Assembly (NCBI GenBank): GCA_018828385.1 | Contig: JAHJVE010000023.1 | Coordinates: forward strand, 372,001-436,000 | Source: Gammaproteobacteria bacterium | GTDB taxonomy: Bacteria > Pseudomonadota > Gammaproteobacteria > Burkholderiales > Rhodocyclaceae | Length of the DNA stretch: 64,000 nucleotides | Reading direction: 5' to 3' | In this document: piece after piece, positions 51,024-59,214 of the stretch | How the letters are laid out: every line of letters begins with the position of its first letter | Numbering within the stretch: position 1 is the stretch's first letter | Position numbers and translations under genes: made by a program | The notes under the pieces: model-generated | Told to the model about the DNA's origin: nothing | Database searches by the model: none | What the model saw: the letters and a program-made list of their open reading frames with translations, nothing else

Positions 51024-52622
51024 ATGCAAGACTCAACGCTTCTACCTGACCTGATTTCCTGTGCCGCTGGGCGCAATGCTTCCGCACCGGCTTTAACCTA
51101 TGGAAAACACACCCTCAATTATGGCGAATTGCAGGCGTCAATTTCCCGTTTCGCCAGCGGCCTGATCGGACTCGGCCTTGCCCGCGGCGAGCGCGTCGCC
51201 ATCTACCTGGAAAAGCGTTTCGAGACTGTAATCGCCAGCTTTGGCGCTCCCGCCGCCGGCGGCGTTTTCGTACCGCTCAATCCGTTGCTCAAGCCGGAGC
51301 AAGTAGGCTACATCATGCGCGACTGCAATGTTCGCGTGTTGGTCACCTCGCCCGAGCGCCTAACTCTGTTACGGGAAACACTCAACGACTGCCACGACCT
51401 GCGCCACATCGTTGTGCTTGATGGCTCCGACCCACAGGCGGCTCCCGGCGCAATAAACATTTTGCGCTGGAGTACGCTGCTCGCAGCCCCCCCGGCCAGT
51501 AGCCACCGGGTAATCGATACTGACGTTGCGGGGATTCTTTATACTTCGGGCAGCACCGGAAAGCCCAAGGGTGTCGTGCTTTCCCATCGCAACATGGTGG
51601 CCGGTGCCAAAAGTGTTTCGAGCTATCTGGAAAACCATGCCGGCGATACGTTGCTGGCTGCCCTACCCCTCTCCTTCGATGCAGGCTTCAGTCAGTTGAC
51701 CACAGCGTTTCATGTTGGCGCCCGAGTAGTCCTACTCAACTACCTGCTACCTCGCGATGTAATCAAAGCCATTGAGCGGGAAAAAGTGACCGGGCTGACC
51801 GCGGTGCCGCCGCTTTACATCCAGCTGAACCAGCTGGCCTGGCCGGAAGCCATCAGCCGCCATCTGCGTTATTTCGCCAATACCGGGGGGCGAATGCCGC
51901 GCGAAACGCTGGATGCCTTGCGCCGCCACCTGCCGCAGAGCAAACCATTCCTGATGTATGGCCTGACCGAGGCCTTCCGTTCGACATATCTGCCGCCTTC
52001 CGAGGTCGACAAGCGACCAGATTCAATTGGCAAGGCCATACCCAATGCAGAAATAATGGTCCTGCGTGAAGATGGTTCACCATGCGCGCCGAACGAGCCG
52101 GGAGAACTGGTGCATCGGGGCGCCTTGGTTGGCATGGGTTACTGGAATGATCCGGAAAAGACTGCCGAGCGCTACAAACCCCTACCAGCGCACGCGCCCG
52201 GCCGCGAAGCCGGTCTGGTCTTGCCTGAAATAGCTGTATTTTCTGGTGACACGGTACGCATGGACGAAAAAGGCTTTCTATATTTCATCGGCCGCCGTGA
52301 TGAAATGATGAAGACTTCAGGCTATCGGGTCAGTCCGACCGAAGTCGAAGAAGTCCTATATGCGACCAGGATGGTTGGCGAATGCGTTGCCTTTGGAGTG
52401 GACGATGACCGGCTTGGACAAACCATACAGGTGATTGCCACGCCACCAGCCAGCGGAACCTTGAACGTTGATGCGTTGCTAGCCGAATGTCGCGTTCGCA
52501 TGCCCGCTTACATGGTCCCCAGCGGCATCGATGTCCGCGAAGGCCCCTTGCCACGGAACCCGAATGGGAAAATTGATCGAAAAACGCTGTCGACCGTGTG
52601 GGTCGAGCAACAAAATCTCTAA
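51024..52622 (+). CDS. Acyl-CoA ligase (AMP-forming), exosortase A-associated
   Basis: This 532-residue ANL-family enzyme shows the P-loop-like ILYTSGSTGKPKGVVLSHRN (A3), YGLTEAFRSTYLP (A5), SGDTVRMDEKGFLYFIGRRDEMMKTSGYRVSPTEVEEVL (A7-A8) and NPNGKIDRKTL with the catalytic Lys near the C-terminus. It corresponds to TIGR03098 (ligase_PEP_1). It activates a carboxylic acid as the adenylate for transfer to the nearby ACP or to CoA. Its start is ATG 51024, with a weak upstream site. It lies divergent from the ACP gene and nine bases ahead of the decarboxylase frame. Confidence 0.93.
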   Translation: MQDSTLLPDLISCAAGRNASAPALTYGKHTLNYGELQASISRFASGLIGLGLARGERVAIYLEKRFETVIASFGAPAAGGVFVPLNPLLKPEQVGYIMRDCNVRVLVTSPERLTLLRETLNDCHDLRHIVVLDGSDPQAAPGAINILRWSTLLAAPPASSHRVIDTDVAGILYTSGSTGKPKGVVLSHRNMVAGAKSVSSYLENHAGDTLLAALPLSFDAGFSQLTTAFHVGARVVLLNYLLPRDVIKAIEREKVTGLTAVPPLYIQLNQLAWPEAISRHLRYFANTGGRMPRETLDALRRHLPQSKPFLMYGLTEAFRSTYLPPSEVDKRPDSIGKAIPNAEIMVLREDGSPCAPNEPGELVHRGALVGMGYWNDPEKTAERYKPLPAHAPGREAGLVLPEIAVFSGDTVRMDEKGFLYFIGRRDEMMKTSGYRVSPTEVEEVLYATRMVGECVAFGVDDDRLGQTIQVIATPPASGTLNVDALLAECRVRMPAYMVPSGIDVREGPLPRNPNGKIDRKTLSTVWVEQQNL

Positions 52623-52646
52623 TCCGCCCTTTTGGCCAATCGAAGA

Positions 52647-53885
52647 ATGAGCACACCAAGCCCCCCCGTCCATACGACCATGAATCAATTCTCGACCGCC
52701 GGCAATGAGTTGCTGGTCGGTGGATTGCCGCTATCGCGACTGGCCGAACGCGTCGGACAAACTCCTTTCTACGCCTATGACCGCGACCTGCTGCGTTCAC
52801 GCGTTGCCGAGTTGCGTGCAGCATTGCCTGAAAGTATCAAACTGCATTTTGCGATGAAAGCCAACCCGATGCCGGCGGTTGTTGGTTTCATGGGCAGCTT
52901 GGTCGATGGCATTGACGTGGCCTCTGCCGGGGAGCTAAAAATTGCATTGGATGCTGGCGCAGATCCACGCGAAATCAGCTTTGCCGGCCCCGGCAAAAGA
53001 GATTCCGAACTCCGTCAGGCCATCGCTGCGGGGGTTTTGATCAACGTCGAGTCATTTCGTGAAGTCGACCTTTTAGCAGGCATTTCCCGGGAGCTTGGGC
53101 TTCCCGCTCGCGTTGCCGTACGTGTCAACCCCGACTTCGAGCTCAAAGGCTCCGGCATGAAGATGGGCGGCGGCCCCAAGCAATTTGGTGTCGATGCCGA
53201 ACAGGTGCCTGAGTTGCTGGCCAAAATTGGCAAATACAATCTGGCATTCGAAGGGTTCCACCTCTTTGCCGGCTCGCAGAACCTCAAAGCCGAATCGATC
53301 CGTGAAGCACAGCAGAAATGCTACGATCTGGCGCTAGCACTCTCTCACCATGCGCCTTCACCGGTCAGTTTCCTCAACCTCGGAGGGGGATTCGGCATTC
53401 CCTACTTCCCGGGTGAAAAGCGGCTGGATCTGACCAGCATTGGGCAGAATCTTGAGCAACTTTCCCAACGAGCCAACATGGATTTCCCAGGAGCTTCGCT
53501 GGTCATCGAGCTTGGCCGCTATCTTGTCGGCGAGGCTGGAATTTATGTATCCCGGATTGTCGACCGCAAGGTTTCACGCGGACAAACCTTTCTGATCGTT
53601 GATGGCGGTCTCAATCACCATCTCTCAGCTTCCGGCAACTTCGGCCAAGTCATCCGAAAAAACTATCCGGTCGCTATCGGGAATCGGATGAATGCGGACC
53701 GCACTGAAATTGCATCCGTGGTCGGTCCACTGTGTACACCGCTGGATATTCTGGCAGATCGCATGACACTGGCCATTGCGGAACCAAGCGATCTGGTGGT
53801 GGTATTCCAGTCTGGCGCCTACGGTGCCAGCGCCAGCCCGCAGCGTTTTTTGGGACACCCAGAGGTCGTCGAGATATTAGTGTAG
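52647..53885 (+). CDS. PLP-dependent decarboxylase (ornithine/DAP decarboxylase fold), exosortase A-associated
   Basis: This 412-residue fold-type III PLP enzyme shows FYAYDRDLLRSRVAELRAALP, the PLP lysine in LHFAMKANPMP and the phosphate-binding FLNLGGGFGIPYF. The catalytic-Cys segment is VVGPLCTPLDILAD, where the Cys precedes TPxD. It corresponds to TIGR03099 (dCO2ase_PEP1). It probably decarboxylates an amino acid carboxylate that feeds the ligase/ACP pathway. ATG 52647 is chosen over TTG 52632, and ATG 52680 is also possible. Confidence 0.9.
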   Translation: MSTPSPPVHTTMNQFSTAGNELLVGGLPLSRLAERVGQTPFYAYDRDLLRSRVAELRAALPESIKLHFAMKANPMPAVVGFMGSLVDGIDVASAGELKIALDAGADPREISFAGPGKRDSELRQAIAAGVLINVESFREVDLLAGISRELGLPARVAVRVNPDFELKGSGMKMGGGPKQFGVDAEQVPELLAKIGKYNLAFEGFHLFAGSQNLKAESIREAQQKCYDLALALSHHAPSPVSFLNLGGGFGIPYFPGEKRLDLTSIGQNLEQLSQRANMDFPGASLVIELGRYLVGEAGIYVSRIVDRKVSRGQTFLIVDGGLNHHLSASGNFGQVIRKNYPVAIGNRMNADRTEIASVVGPLCTPLDILADRMTLAIAEPSDLVVVFQSGAYGASASPQRFLGHPEVVEILV

Positions 53886-54299
53886 CAGTACTAGTTGCCA
53901 CGTCTCCCCTGAATCCGCGGATCAGCATTTTTACTGATTGCTTCGCCTCTCCCTCTCGCCTCGCCCCGACTCGCCAAATTCGATACAATCCAATCGGTCT
54001 AATTCCTATTGAATATTTCGGACCTAGTCGCCGTATAGTGCCAGCCGGCAACTTAAAGAAGCAACAACAACTCCGCACTTCTGACATTGTTAACAATTCC
54101 AACAAAAATAAGAGATATTCTTGTTTCTTGCATTAATTACGCGGTCATCCATGATGAAACTTGTTGCATTGATTCGTAGTCAATGTGAAATAGTGCACAA
54201 GCAAAATATGCCGCAGTCCATACTATTGGCATCGAACAATGAGCAAATGCGAGGGGTCTCCAGTGCGCAGCAAAAGTACCTAAGGGATGCAGGGGAATC
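53886..54299. other. 414-base intergenic region before epsB
   Basis: This gap separates the ligase/decarboxylase pair from the initiating glycosyltransferase. It contains a perfect 12-base palindrome ATTGTTAACAAT (54086-54097), a possible operator, in A+T-rich sequence. A short plus-strand frame runs from 54151 to TGA 54303 (MMKLVALIRSQCEIVHK...) and overlaps the epsB ATG as ATGA. It is about 50 residues, has no family match I recognise, and may be chance or a small leader peptide. A GG-N10-GC match near 54253 lacks TGGCA and is not called a sigma-54 site. Confidence 0.4.
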
Positions 54300-55682
54300 A
54301 TGATCAGGCTGTTTAATCACTGGTTTACTTGGCGCAGCATCGCCGGGGTTGCGTTCGACTTTTCGTTCCTGATTGTCAGCCTCGTCATTACCCTGATGTG
54401 GATCAACAGCGGCCTGCCGGTCAACCCAGTTCAAATTGTGGTATATGCCATCCTGTTTGGGTTTGTGATGCTCGCCATCAATGCCCTCTTGGGACTCTAT
54501 CAGCGCGCCTCGATTCGCCCCATTACCGAAACACGGGCCCGTGCCGTACTTTCCATTTATCTATCCATACCGATTGCCTACGCTCTTTATGCGTTGCTTC
54601 CCATTGCTGCGGTCAACCGGGATTTGATTCACCTTTCTGCAATGTCTGCCGTTTTCGGCATGCTGGTAACACGTGTCGGCGCAGCCCATGCCCCCGCCGC
54701 GAAGATGCTGCACAGACGGATTCTGGTATTCGGTACGGGTCAGCAAGCTCTCGCCGTCAAGCGAGCGCTTGATCGCTCCGACCCGTCAGCCGAAATCATT
54801 GGCTTTTATCCTGGCAGCAATGAAGACCAGCCACTGGTATCGTCAAACTTGATTCTCAGTAGAGAACTATCCTTGACCGATGCCGCACGCAATCTGAAAG
54901 TTGATGAAATTGTCGTTGCACTTAGCGAACGTCGGGGCGGGTCAATGCCCATGCGAGAGTTGCTTGACTGCAAGTTACAAGGTGTCAAAGTCCTTGATCT
55001 CGCCAGCCATTTTGAACAGACGCTGGGACAAATTCGCCTTGACTCGCTCTATGCGGGCTGGCTCATTTTTGGTGACGGGTTTCGTCAGGGAGTTTTCCGT
55101 ACCATCGTCAAACGATTGTTCGATATTGTCTGTGCCAGCATACTGATCGTTTTGGCGTTGCCCATCATGGCAGTGGCAGCCATTCTGATCGTTGTGGAGG
55201 ATGGTTTTCCGTTGCTTTACCGGCAAGAACGCGTAGGAGTAAACGGACGCCTGTTCAACGTCATCAAGTTCCGAAGCATGCGGCGTGATGCCGAAAAAGA
55301 TGGAAAGCCGATCTGGGCGCAAGCGCAGGACAACCGCGCAACGAGGGTCGGCCAAATCATCCGCAAACTTCGTATTGATGAACTCCCGCAGCTCTTCAGC
55401 GTCCTGAAGGGTGATATGAGTTTGGTTGGTCCTCGACCGGAGCGCCCATTTTTTGTCGATCAATTAACAAAAGAAATTCCCTTCTACGCTGTTCGACACA
55501 GCGTCAAACCCGGCGTAACAGGCTGGGCGCAGGTCCGCTATCACTACGGCGCGACAGTCGAAGACTCTGCAGAGAAACTCCAGTACGATCTTTACTACGT
55601 CAAGAACCACTCACTGTTCCTGGATATGGTGGTGCTTTTCGAAACCGTGGGTGTCGTGCTAACCGGCAAGGGCGCTCACTAA
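54300..55682 (+). CDS. EpsB-type polyprenyl-phosphate sugar transferase (initiating), XrtA-associated
   Basis: This 460-residue protein has an N-terminal membrane region with four to five helices, a central CoA-binding-like domain (ILVFGTGQQALAVKRALDRSDPS) and a C-terminal bacterial sugar transferase domain. The latter contains KRLFDIVCASILIVLALPIMAVAAILI, FNVIKFRSMRRDA and ELPQLFSVLKGDMSLVGPRPERPFF (WbaP/EpsB type). It corresponds to TIGR03013 (EpsB_2). It transfers the first sugar phosphate to undecaprenyl phosphate and so starts EPS synthesis. GGGGAATC precedes the ATG. Confidence 0.93.
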   Translation: MIRLFNHWFTWRSIAGVAFDFSFLIVSLVITLMWINSGLPVNPVQIVVYAILFGFVMLAINALLGLYQRASIRPITETRARAVLSIYLSIPIAYALYALLPIAAVNRDLIHLSAMSAVFGMLVTRVGAAHAPAAKMLHRRILVFGTGQQALAVKRALDRSDPSAEIIGFYPGSNEDQPLVSSNLILSRELSLTDAARNLKVDEIVVALSERRGGSMPMRELLDCKLQGVKVLDLASHFEQTLGQIRLDSLYAGWLIFGDGFRQGVFRTIVKRLFDIVCASILIVLALPIMAVAAILIVVEDGFPLLYRQERVGVNGRLFNVIKFRSMRRDAEKDGKPIWAQAQDNRATRVGQIIRKLRIDELPQLFSVLKGDMSLVGPRPERPFFVDQLTKEIPFYAVRHSVKPGVTGWAQVRYHYGATVEDSAEKLQYDLYYVKNHSLFLDMVVLFETVGVVLTGKGAH

Positions 55683-55722
55683 TCTTTCGTCACGCTCACT
55701 CGTGGCCTGAAGAGTCCGTTGC

Positions 55723-57834
55723 ATGGAAATAACCAGAGTGTCCCTAATTACCTGGAGTTTTGGACTTGCCGCCTTCGGCTATCTGGCACTTTGGGTTTAC
55801 CTGATCTCGTTCGGCACAGATTGGCGATCCGGTGTACGTACCCGGCGCATGGTTTCCGTTGCCATCATTTCGGCTGTCTGGACGGTTTCCTGTCTGCTTT
55901 ATGCCTTCAGCGGTAGCGCGCTTGCGCTTATCACCGCTTCACTTGTCGACGTCGCCAAATACGGTGCCTGGTATGTTTTTCTGATAACACTCCTTGCTCC
56001 TGCCAGTAACGAAAATACCAGGCCCTTGCTTCCATCCTGGTTGCCTGCAATCTGCTGGGGATTGGTCATAACGGGTATCAGTCTTCAATTTTTGGTGGCA
56101 TTTCGCCTGATTTCGCCAGAAGACTGGTTACGTTTACTGGTCCTCCATGGACTGGCAGAGGCCGTGATCGGACTTGTACTTGCCGAGCAACTGTTTCGCA
56201 CCGTATCAGAGGACTCCCGCTGGAACATCAAGCCGTTATGCCTCGCCTTGCTCTTTCAGTTCGCCTTTGACGTCTATCTTTTTTCCGACGCCATGATGTT
56301 CAGCCGTATCGACGGAGATGCCTTGGCCGTAAGAGGTTTTGTGCACGCGATGACCATTCCGCTGCTCATGCTGGCAACTGAGCGTGCCAGGGACTGGACC
56401 TCAAAAATCCGCCTTTCCCAAAAGGCTGCATTCCATTCTGCCACCCTGCTTCTGGCCGGTCTCTACCTGCTTTTCACAGCTGGCGTCGGCTACTACGTCC
56501 GCTATTTTGGCGGCGAATGGGGCCGCGCCTTCCAACTGGCCCTGATATTTACCGGCCTGCTGGTATTGGGTGTTTTGCTAGTTTCCGGATCAATGCGTGC
56601 CAAGATGAAAGTTCTGGTCGGCAAACATTTTTTCCGCTATCGCTACGACTATAGGGAAGAATGGCTCCGCTTCACCCAGACGCTTACCGAACATGATTCG
56701 CCACAGACCATGGGACAACAAGTGATCCGTGGCTTGGCCAATATGGTCGAAAGTCCTGCTGGCGCCTTGTGGTTGCGGGAAACAGGACATGGAGCATTTA
56801 GGCAAAGCGCACGCTGGAATCTTCCGGAGTGCATCGCTAAAGAAGCACATGACTCACCGCTCTGTCGCTTCCTTCTCGCCAGTGGCTGGGTCATTAACCT
56901 TGAAGAGTATCGCTGCTATCCGGCACGCTATAGCGACCTGGAAATTCCGGCATGGCTTTCTGACCTGCCTAATGCGTGGCTGATCGTTCCATTGGTGGCC
57001 GACAACGAAATGCAGGGCTTCGTCATTCTGGCCAGTTCGCGTACACCGATCAATGTCAATTGGGAAGTGAATGATCTTTTGCGTGCAGCCGGCTGCCAGG
57101 CAGCCAGTTTTCTTGCCCGAATGCAGGCCACCGAGGCACTACTTGAAGTCCGCAAATTTGACGCTTTCAACAAGATGTCTGCCTTTGTCGTCCACGATCT
57201 TAAAAACATCATCACTCAGCTTTCGCTCATGCTCAAAAATGCCGAGCGTCACCGTGACAATCCGGAGTTTCAGCAGGACATGCTAATGACCGTTGACCAC
57301 GCCGTCGAGCGCATGCGCCAATTGATGATGCAGTTGCGAGAAGGCGCCACGCCCCCGGGTGGCATCTGCGGTGTTAATCTTCCAGATGTCATCCAACGCA
57401 TTCAAAAGGACAAAATGAATCAGGGTAGATTGATCGAAGTGCGCGTTCAGGATCGATTGATTGCGCGCGGTCACGAAGAGCGACTGGAGAGGGTCATCGG
57501 CCATCTTGTCCAAAACGCCATTGACGCGTCGCCAACAGGAGGCCGCGTGTGGATATCACTCGAACGCCGCAACGACAAGGCCGCCATTGAGGTTGGCGAT
57601 ACCGGACATGGAATGACGCAAGAGTTCATCCAGGACCGTCTGTTCAAGCCTTTTCAGAGCACAAAGGATGCAGGCATGGGGATTGGTGCGTACGAAAGTG
57701 CACAGTACGTTCGTGAACTGGGGGGGGACATGCAGGTTGAAAGCGAACCAGGCAAGGGGACTTGTATCACCCTGACCCTGCCACTGTTCGTCATTCGCAC
57801 CGAATCCGATCTGCACGAACAGGAAGCCGCATGA
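55723..57834 (+). CDS. prsK: PrsK sensor histidine kinase of the PEP-CTERM system
   Basis: This 703-residue protein has an N-terminal half of about eight membrane segments, a GAF-like domain (about residues 310-470: LANMVESPAGALWLRE ... MQGFVILASSRTPI) and a histidine kinase domain. Its H-box reads FVVHDLKNIITQLSL (His492), followed by the ATP lid (NAIDASPTGG ... DTGHGMTQEFIQDRLFKPF ... GMGIGAYESAQYVREL). It corresponds to TIGR02916. It senses an unknown signal, presumably envelope-related, and phosphorylates PrsR, whose gene overlaps its stop (ATGA). Confidence 0.95.
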   Translation: MEITRVSLITWSFGLAAFGYLALWVYLISFGTDWRSGVRTRRMVSVAIISAVWTVSCLLYAFSGSALALITASLVDVAKYGAWYVFLITLLAPASNENTRPLLPSWLPAICWGLVITGISLQFLVAFRLISPEDWLRLLVLHGLAEAVIGLVLAEQLFRTVSEDSRWNIKPLCLALLFQFAFDVYLFSDAMMFSRIDGDALAVRGFVHAMTIPLLMLATERARDWTSKIRLSQKAAFHSATLLLAGLYLLFTAGVGYYVRYFGGEWGRAFQLALIFTGLLVLGVLLVSGSMRAKMKVLVGKHFFRYRYDYREEWLRFTQTLTEHDSPQTMGQQVIRGLANMVESPAGALWLRETGHGAFRQSARWNLPECIAKEAHDSPLCRFLLASGWVINLEEYRCYPARYSDLEIPAWLSDLPNAWLIVPLVADNEMQGFVILASSRTPINVNWEVNDLLRAAGCQAASFLARMQATEALLEVRKFDAFNKMSAFVVHDLKNIITQLSLMLKNAERHRDNPEFQQDMLMTVDHAVERMRQLMMQLREGATPPGGICGVNLPDVIQRIQKDKMNQGRLIEVRVQDRLIARGHEERLERVIGHLVQNAIDASPTGGRVWISLERRNDKAAIEVGDTGHGMTQEFIQDRLFKPFQSTKDAGMGIGAYESAQYVRELGGDMQVESEPGKGTCITLTLPLFVIRTESDLHEQEAA

Positions 57835-59189
57835 GTACAGAAAAGCCACGCGCCCTGCTCATTGTTGAAGATGATCTCGCGCTGCAAAAACAGCTTCGTT
57901 GGTCTTTTGACCAATTTGAGACGTTGACCGCAGCAGACCGTGAAAGCGCGCTGGCGCAAATACACCGTCACTGTCCTGCGGTGGTCACCATGGATCTCGG
58001 CCTGCCCCCCGATGCTGACTCCGTTTCCGAGGGGTTTCGATTGCTGGAGCAGACTCTGGCCGCTGCGCCAGATACGAAGGTCATCGTTTTGACCGGGCAG
58101 AATGACCGTACCAACGCGCTGCGGGCAATTGCCCTTGGCGCCTATGACTTTTTTGCCAAACCGTTCGAGCCGGAGATGCTTGCGCTCACCATTGATCGCG
58201 CATTTCGACTCCATGACCTGCAGCAGGAAAATCGTCGGCTTCTGGCAGCCCAGCATCCACCGGCACTTGCCGGACTGCTGACACGCGATGCTGGGATGCA
58301 AAAAATCTGCCGAACGATAGAAAAAGTTGCCAACAGCAATGCGACAGTGCTTCTCCTCGGCGAAAGCGGGACCGGCAAGGAATTACTGGCGCGAGGCCTG
58401 CACGAGTCCTCGCCGCGGAGCAAAGAACGCTTCGTGGCCATCAATTGCGCGGCTATTCCAGAGAATCTGCTGGAAAGTGAACTCTTCGGCTACGAAAAAG
58501 GTGCGTTTACCGGTGCGGCAAAAACAACCCCCGGGAAAATCGAAAGTGCCAACGGGGGCACACTGATGCTCGACGAGATCGGCGACCTACCCCTGTCGCT
58601 ACAGGCAAAACTGTTGCGTTTCCTGCAAGAACGGGTCATTGAGCGCCTTGGCGGGCGTTCTGAAATACCAGTTGATGTACGTATCGTCTGTGCTACACAC
58701 CAGGATTTGAAAACCCACATTGGCAATGGCAGTTTCCGCGAAGACTTGTATTACCGGCTTGCTGAAATTGTTGTCCAGATCCCTCCGTTGCGCGAACGTC
58801 GGGGTGATCCTGCGTTGATGGCCCACGCCTTTGTACACCGGTTCGCAAACGAGCAGAAGCGTGGCAGCATGACACTAAGTGAAGATTCCGTTCGAGCCAT
58901 AGAGTCCCACCAATGGCCTGGCAATGTTCGCGAACTGGAAAATTGTATCAAGCGTGCAGTGATCATGGCCGATGGCTCGCGCATTACTTGTGAAGACATT
59001 GGTCTGGACACCGAAGAGTCCACCGAGGTCGAATTCATTGACCTGCGTAAGGTGCGCGACGAGGCCGAACGTCAAGCCATTGTCACTGCACTTGGGCGAG
59101 CCAATGGCAACCTCTTGCGCACCTCAGAAATACTTGGCATCAGTCGGCCGACTTTGTATGACCTGATGCATCGCCTTGGCCTGAAATAA
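57831..59189 (+). CDS. prsR: PrsR sigma-54-dependent response regulator of the PEP-CTERM system
   Basis: This 452-residue NtrC-like regulator has a receiver domain with Asp55 in VVTMDLGLPP, an AAA+ domain with Walker A GESGTGKE (about 178-185), the sigma-54-contact loop GAFTGA (about 224-229) and Walker B MLDEIGDLP. A C-terminal Fis-type HTH follows (NGNLLRTSEILGISRPTLYDLMHRL). It corresponds to TIGR02915. It activates sigma-54 promoters and is the likely activator of the PEP-CTERM gene at 1883 (promoter 1821-1837). ATG 57831 overlaps the PrsK stop. Confidence 0.96.
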   Translation: MSTEKPRALLIVEDDLALQKQLRWSFDQFETLTAADRESALAQIHRHCPAVVTMDLGLPPDADSVSEGFRLLEQTLAAAPDTKVIVLTGQNDRTNALRAIALGAYDFFAKPFEPEMLALTIDRAFRLHDLQQENRRLLAAQHPPALAGLLTRDAGMQKICRTIEKVANSNATVLLLGESGTGKELLARGLHESSPRSKERFVAINCAAIPENLLESELFGYEKGAFTGAAKTTPGKIESANGGTLMLDEIGDLPLSLQAKLLRFLQERVIERLGGRSEIPVDVRIVCATHQDLKTHIGNGSFREDLYYRLAEIVVQIPPLRERRGDPALMAHAFVHRFANEQKRGSMTLSEDSVRAIESHQWPGNVRELENCIKRAVIMADGSRITCEDIGLDTEESTEVEFIDLRKVRDEAERQAIVTALGRANGNLLRTSEILGISRPTLYDLMHRLGLK

Positions 59190-59214
59190 CCCTTTTCCAG
59201 AGAAGAAGACAACC

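Noticed and set aside
54253-54266. GG-N10-GC match before epsB
   Set aside because: The spacing is right but TGGCA and TTGCW context is missing; such matches occur by chance.
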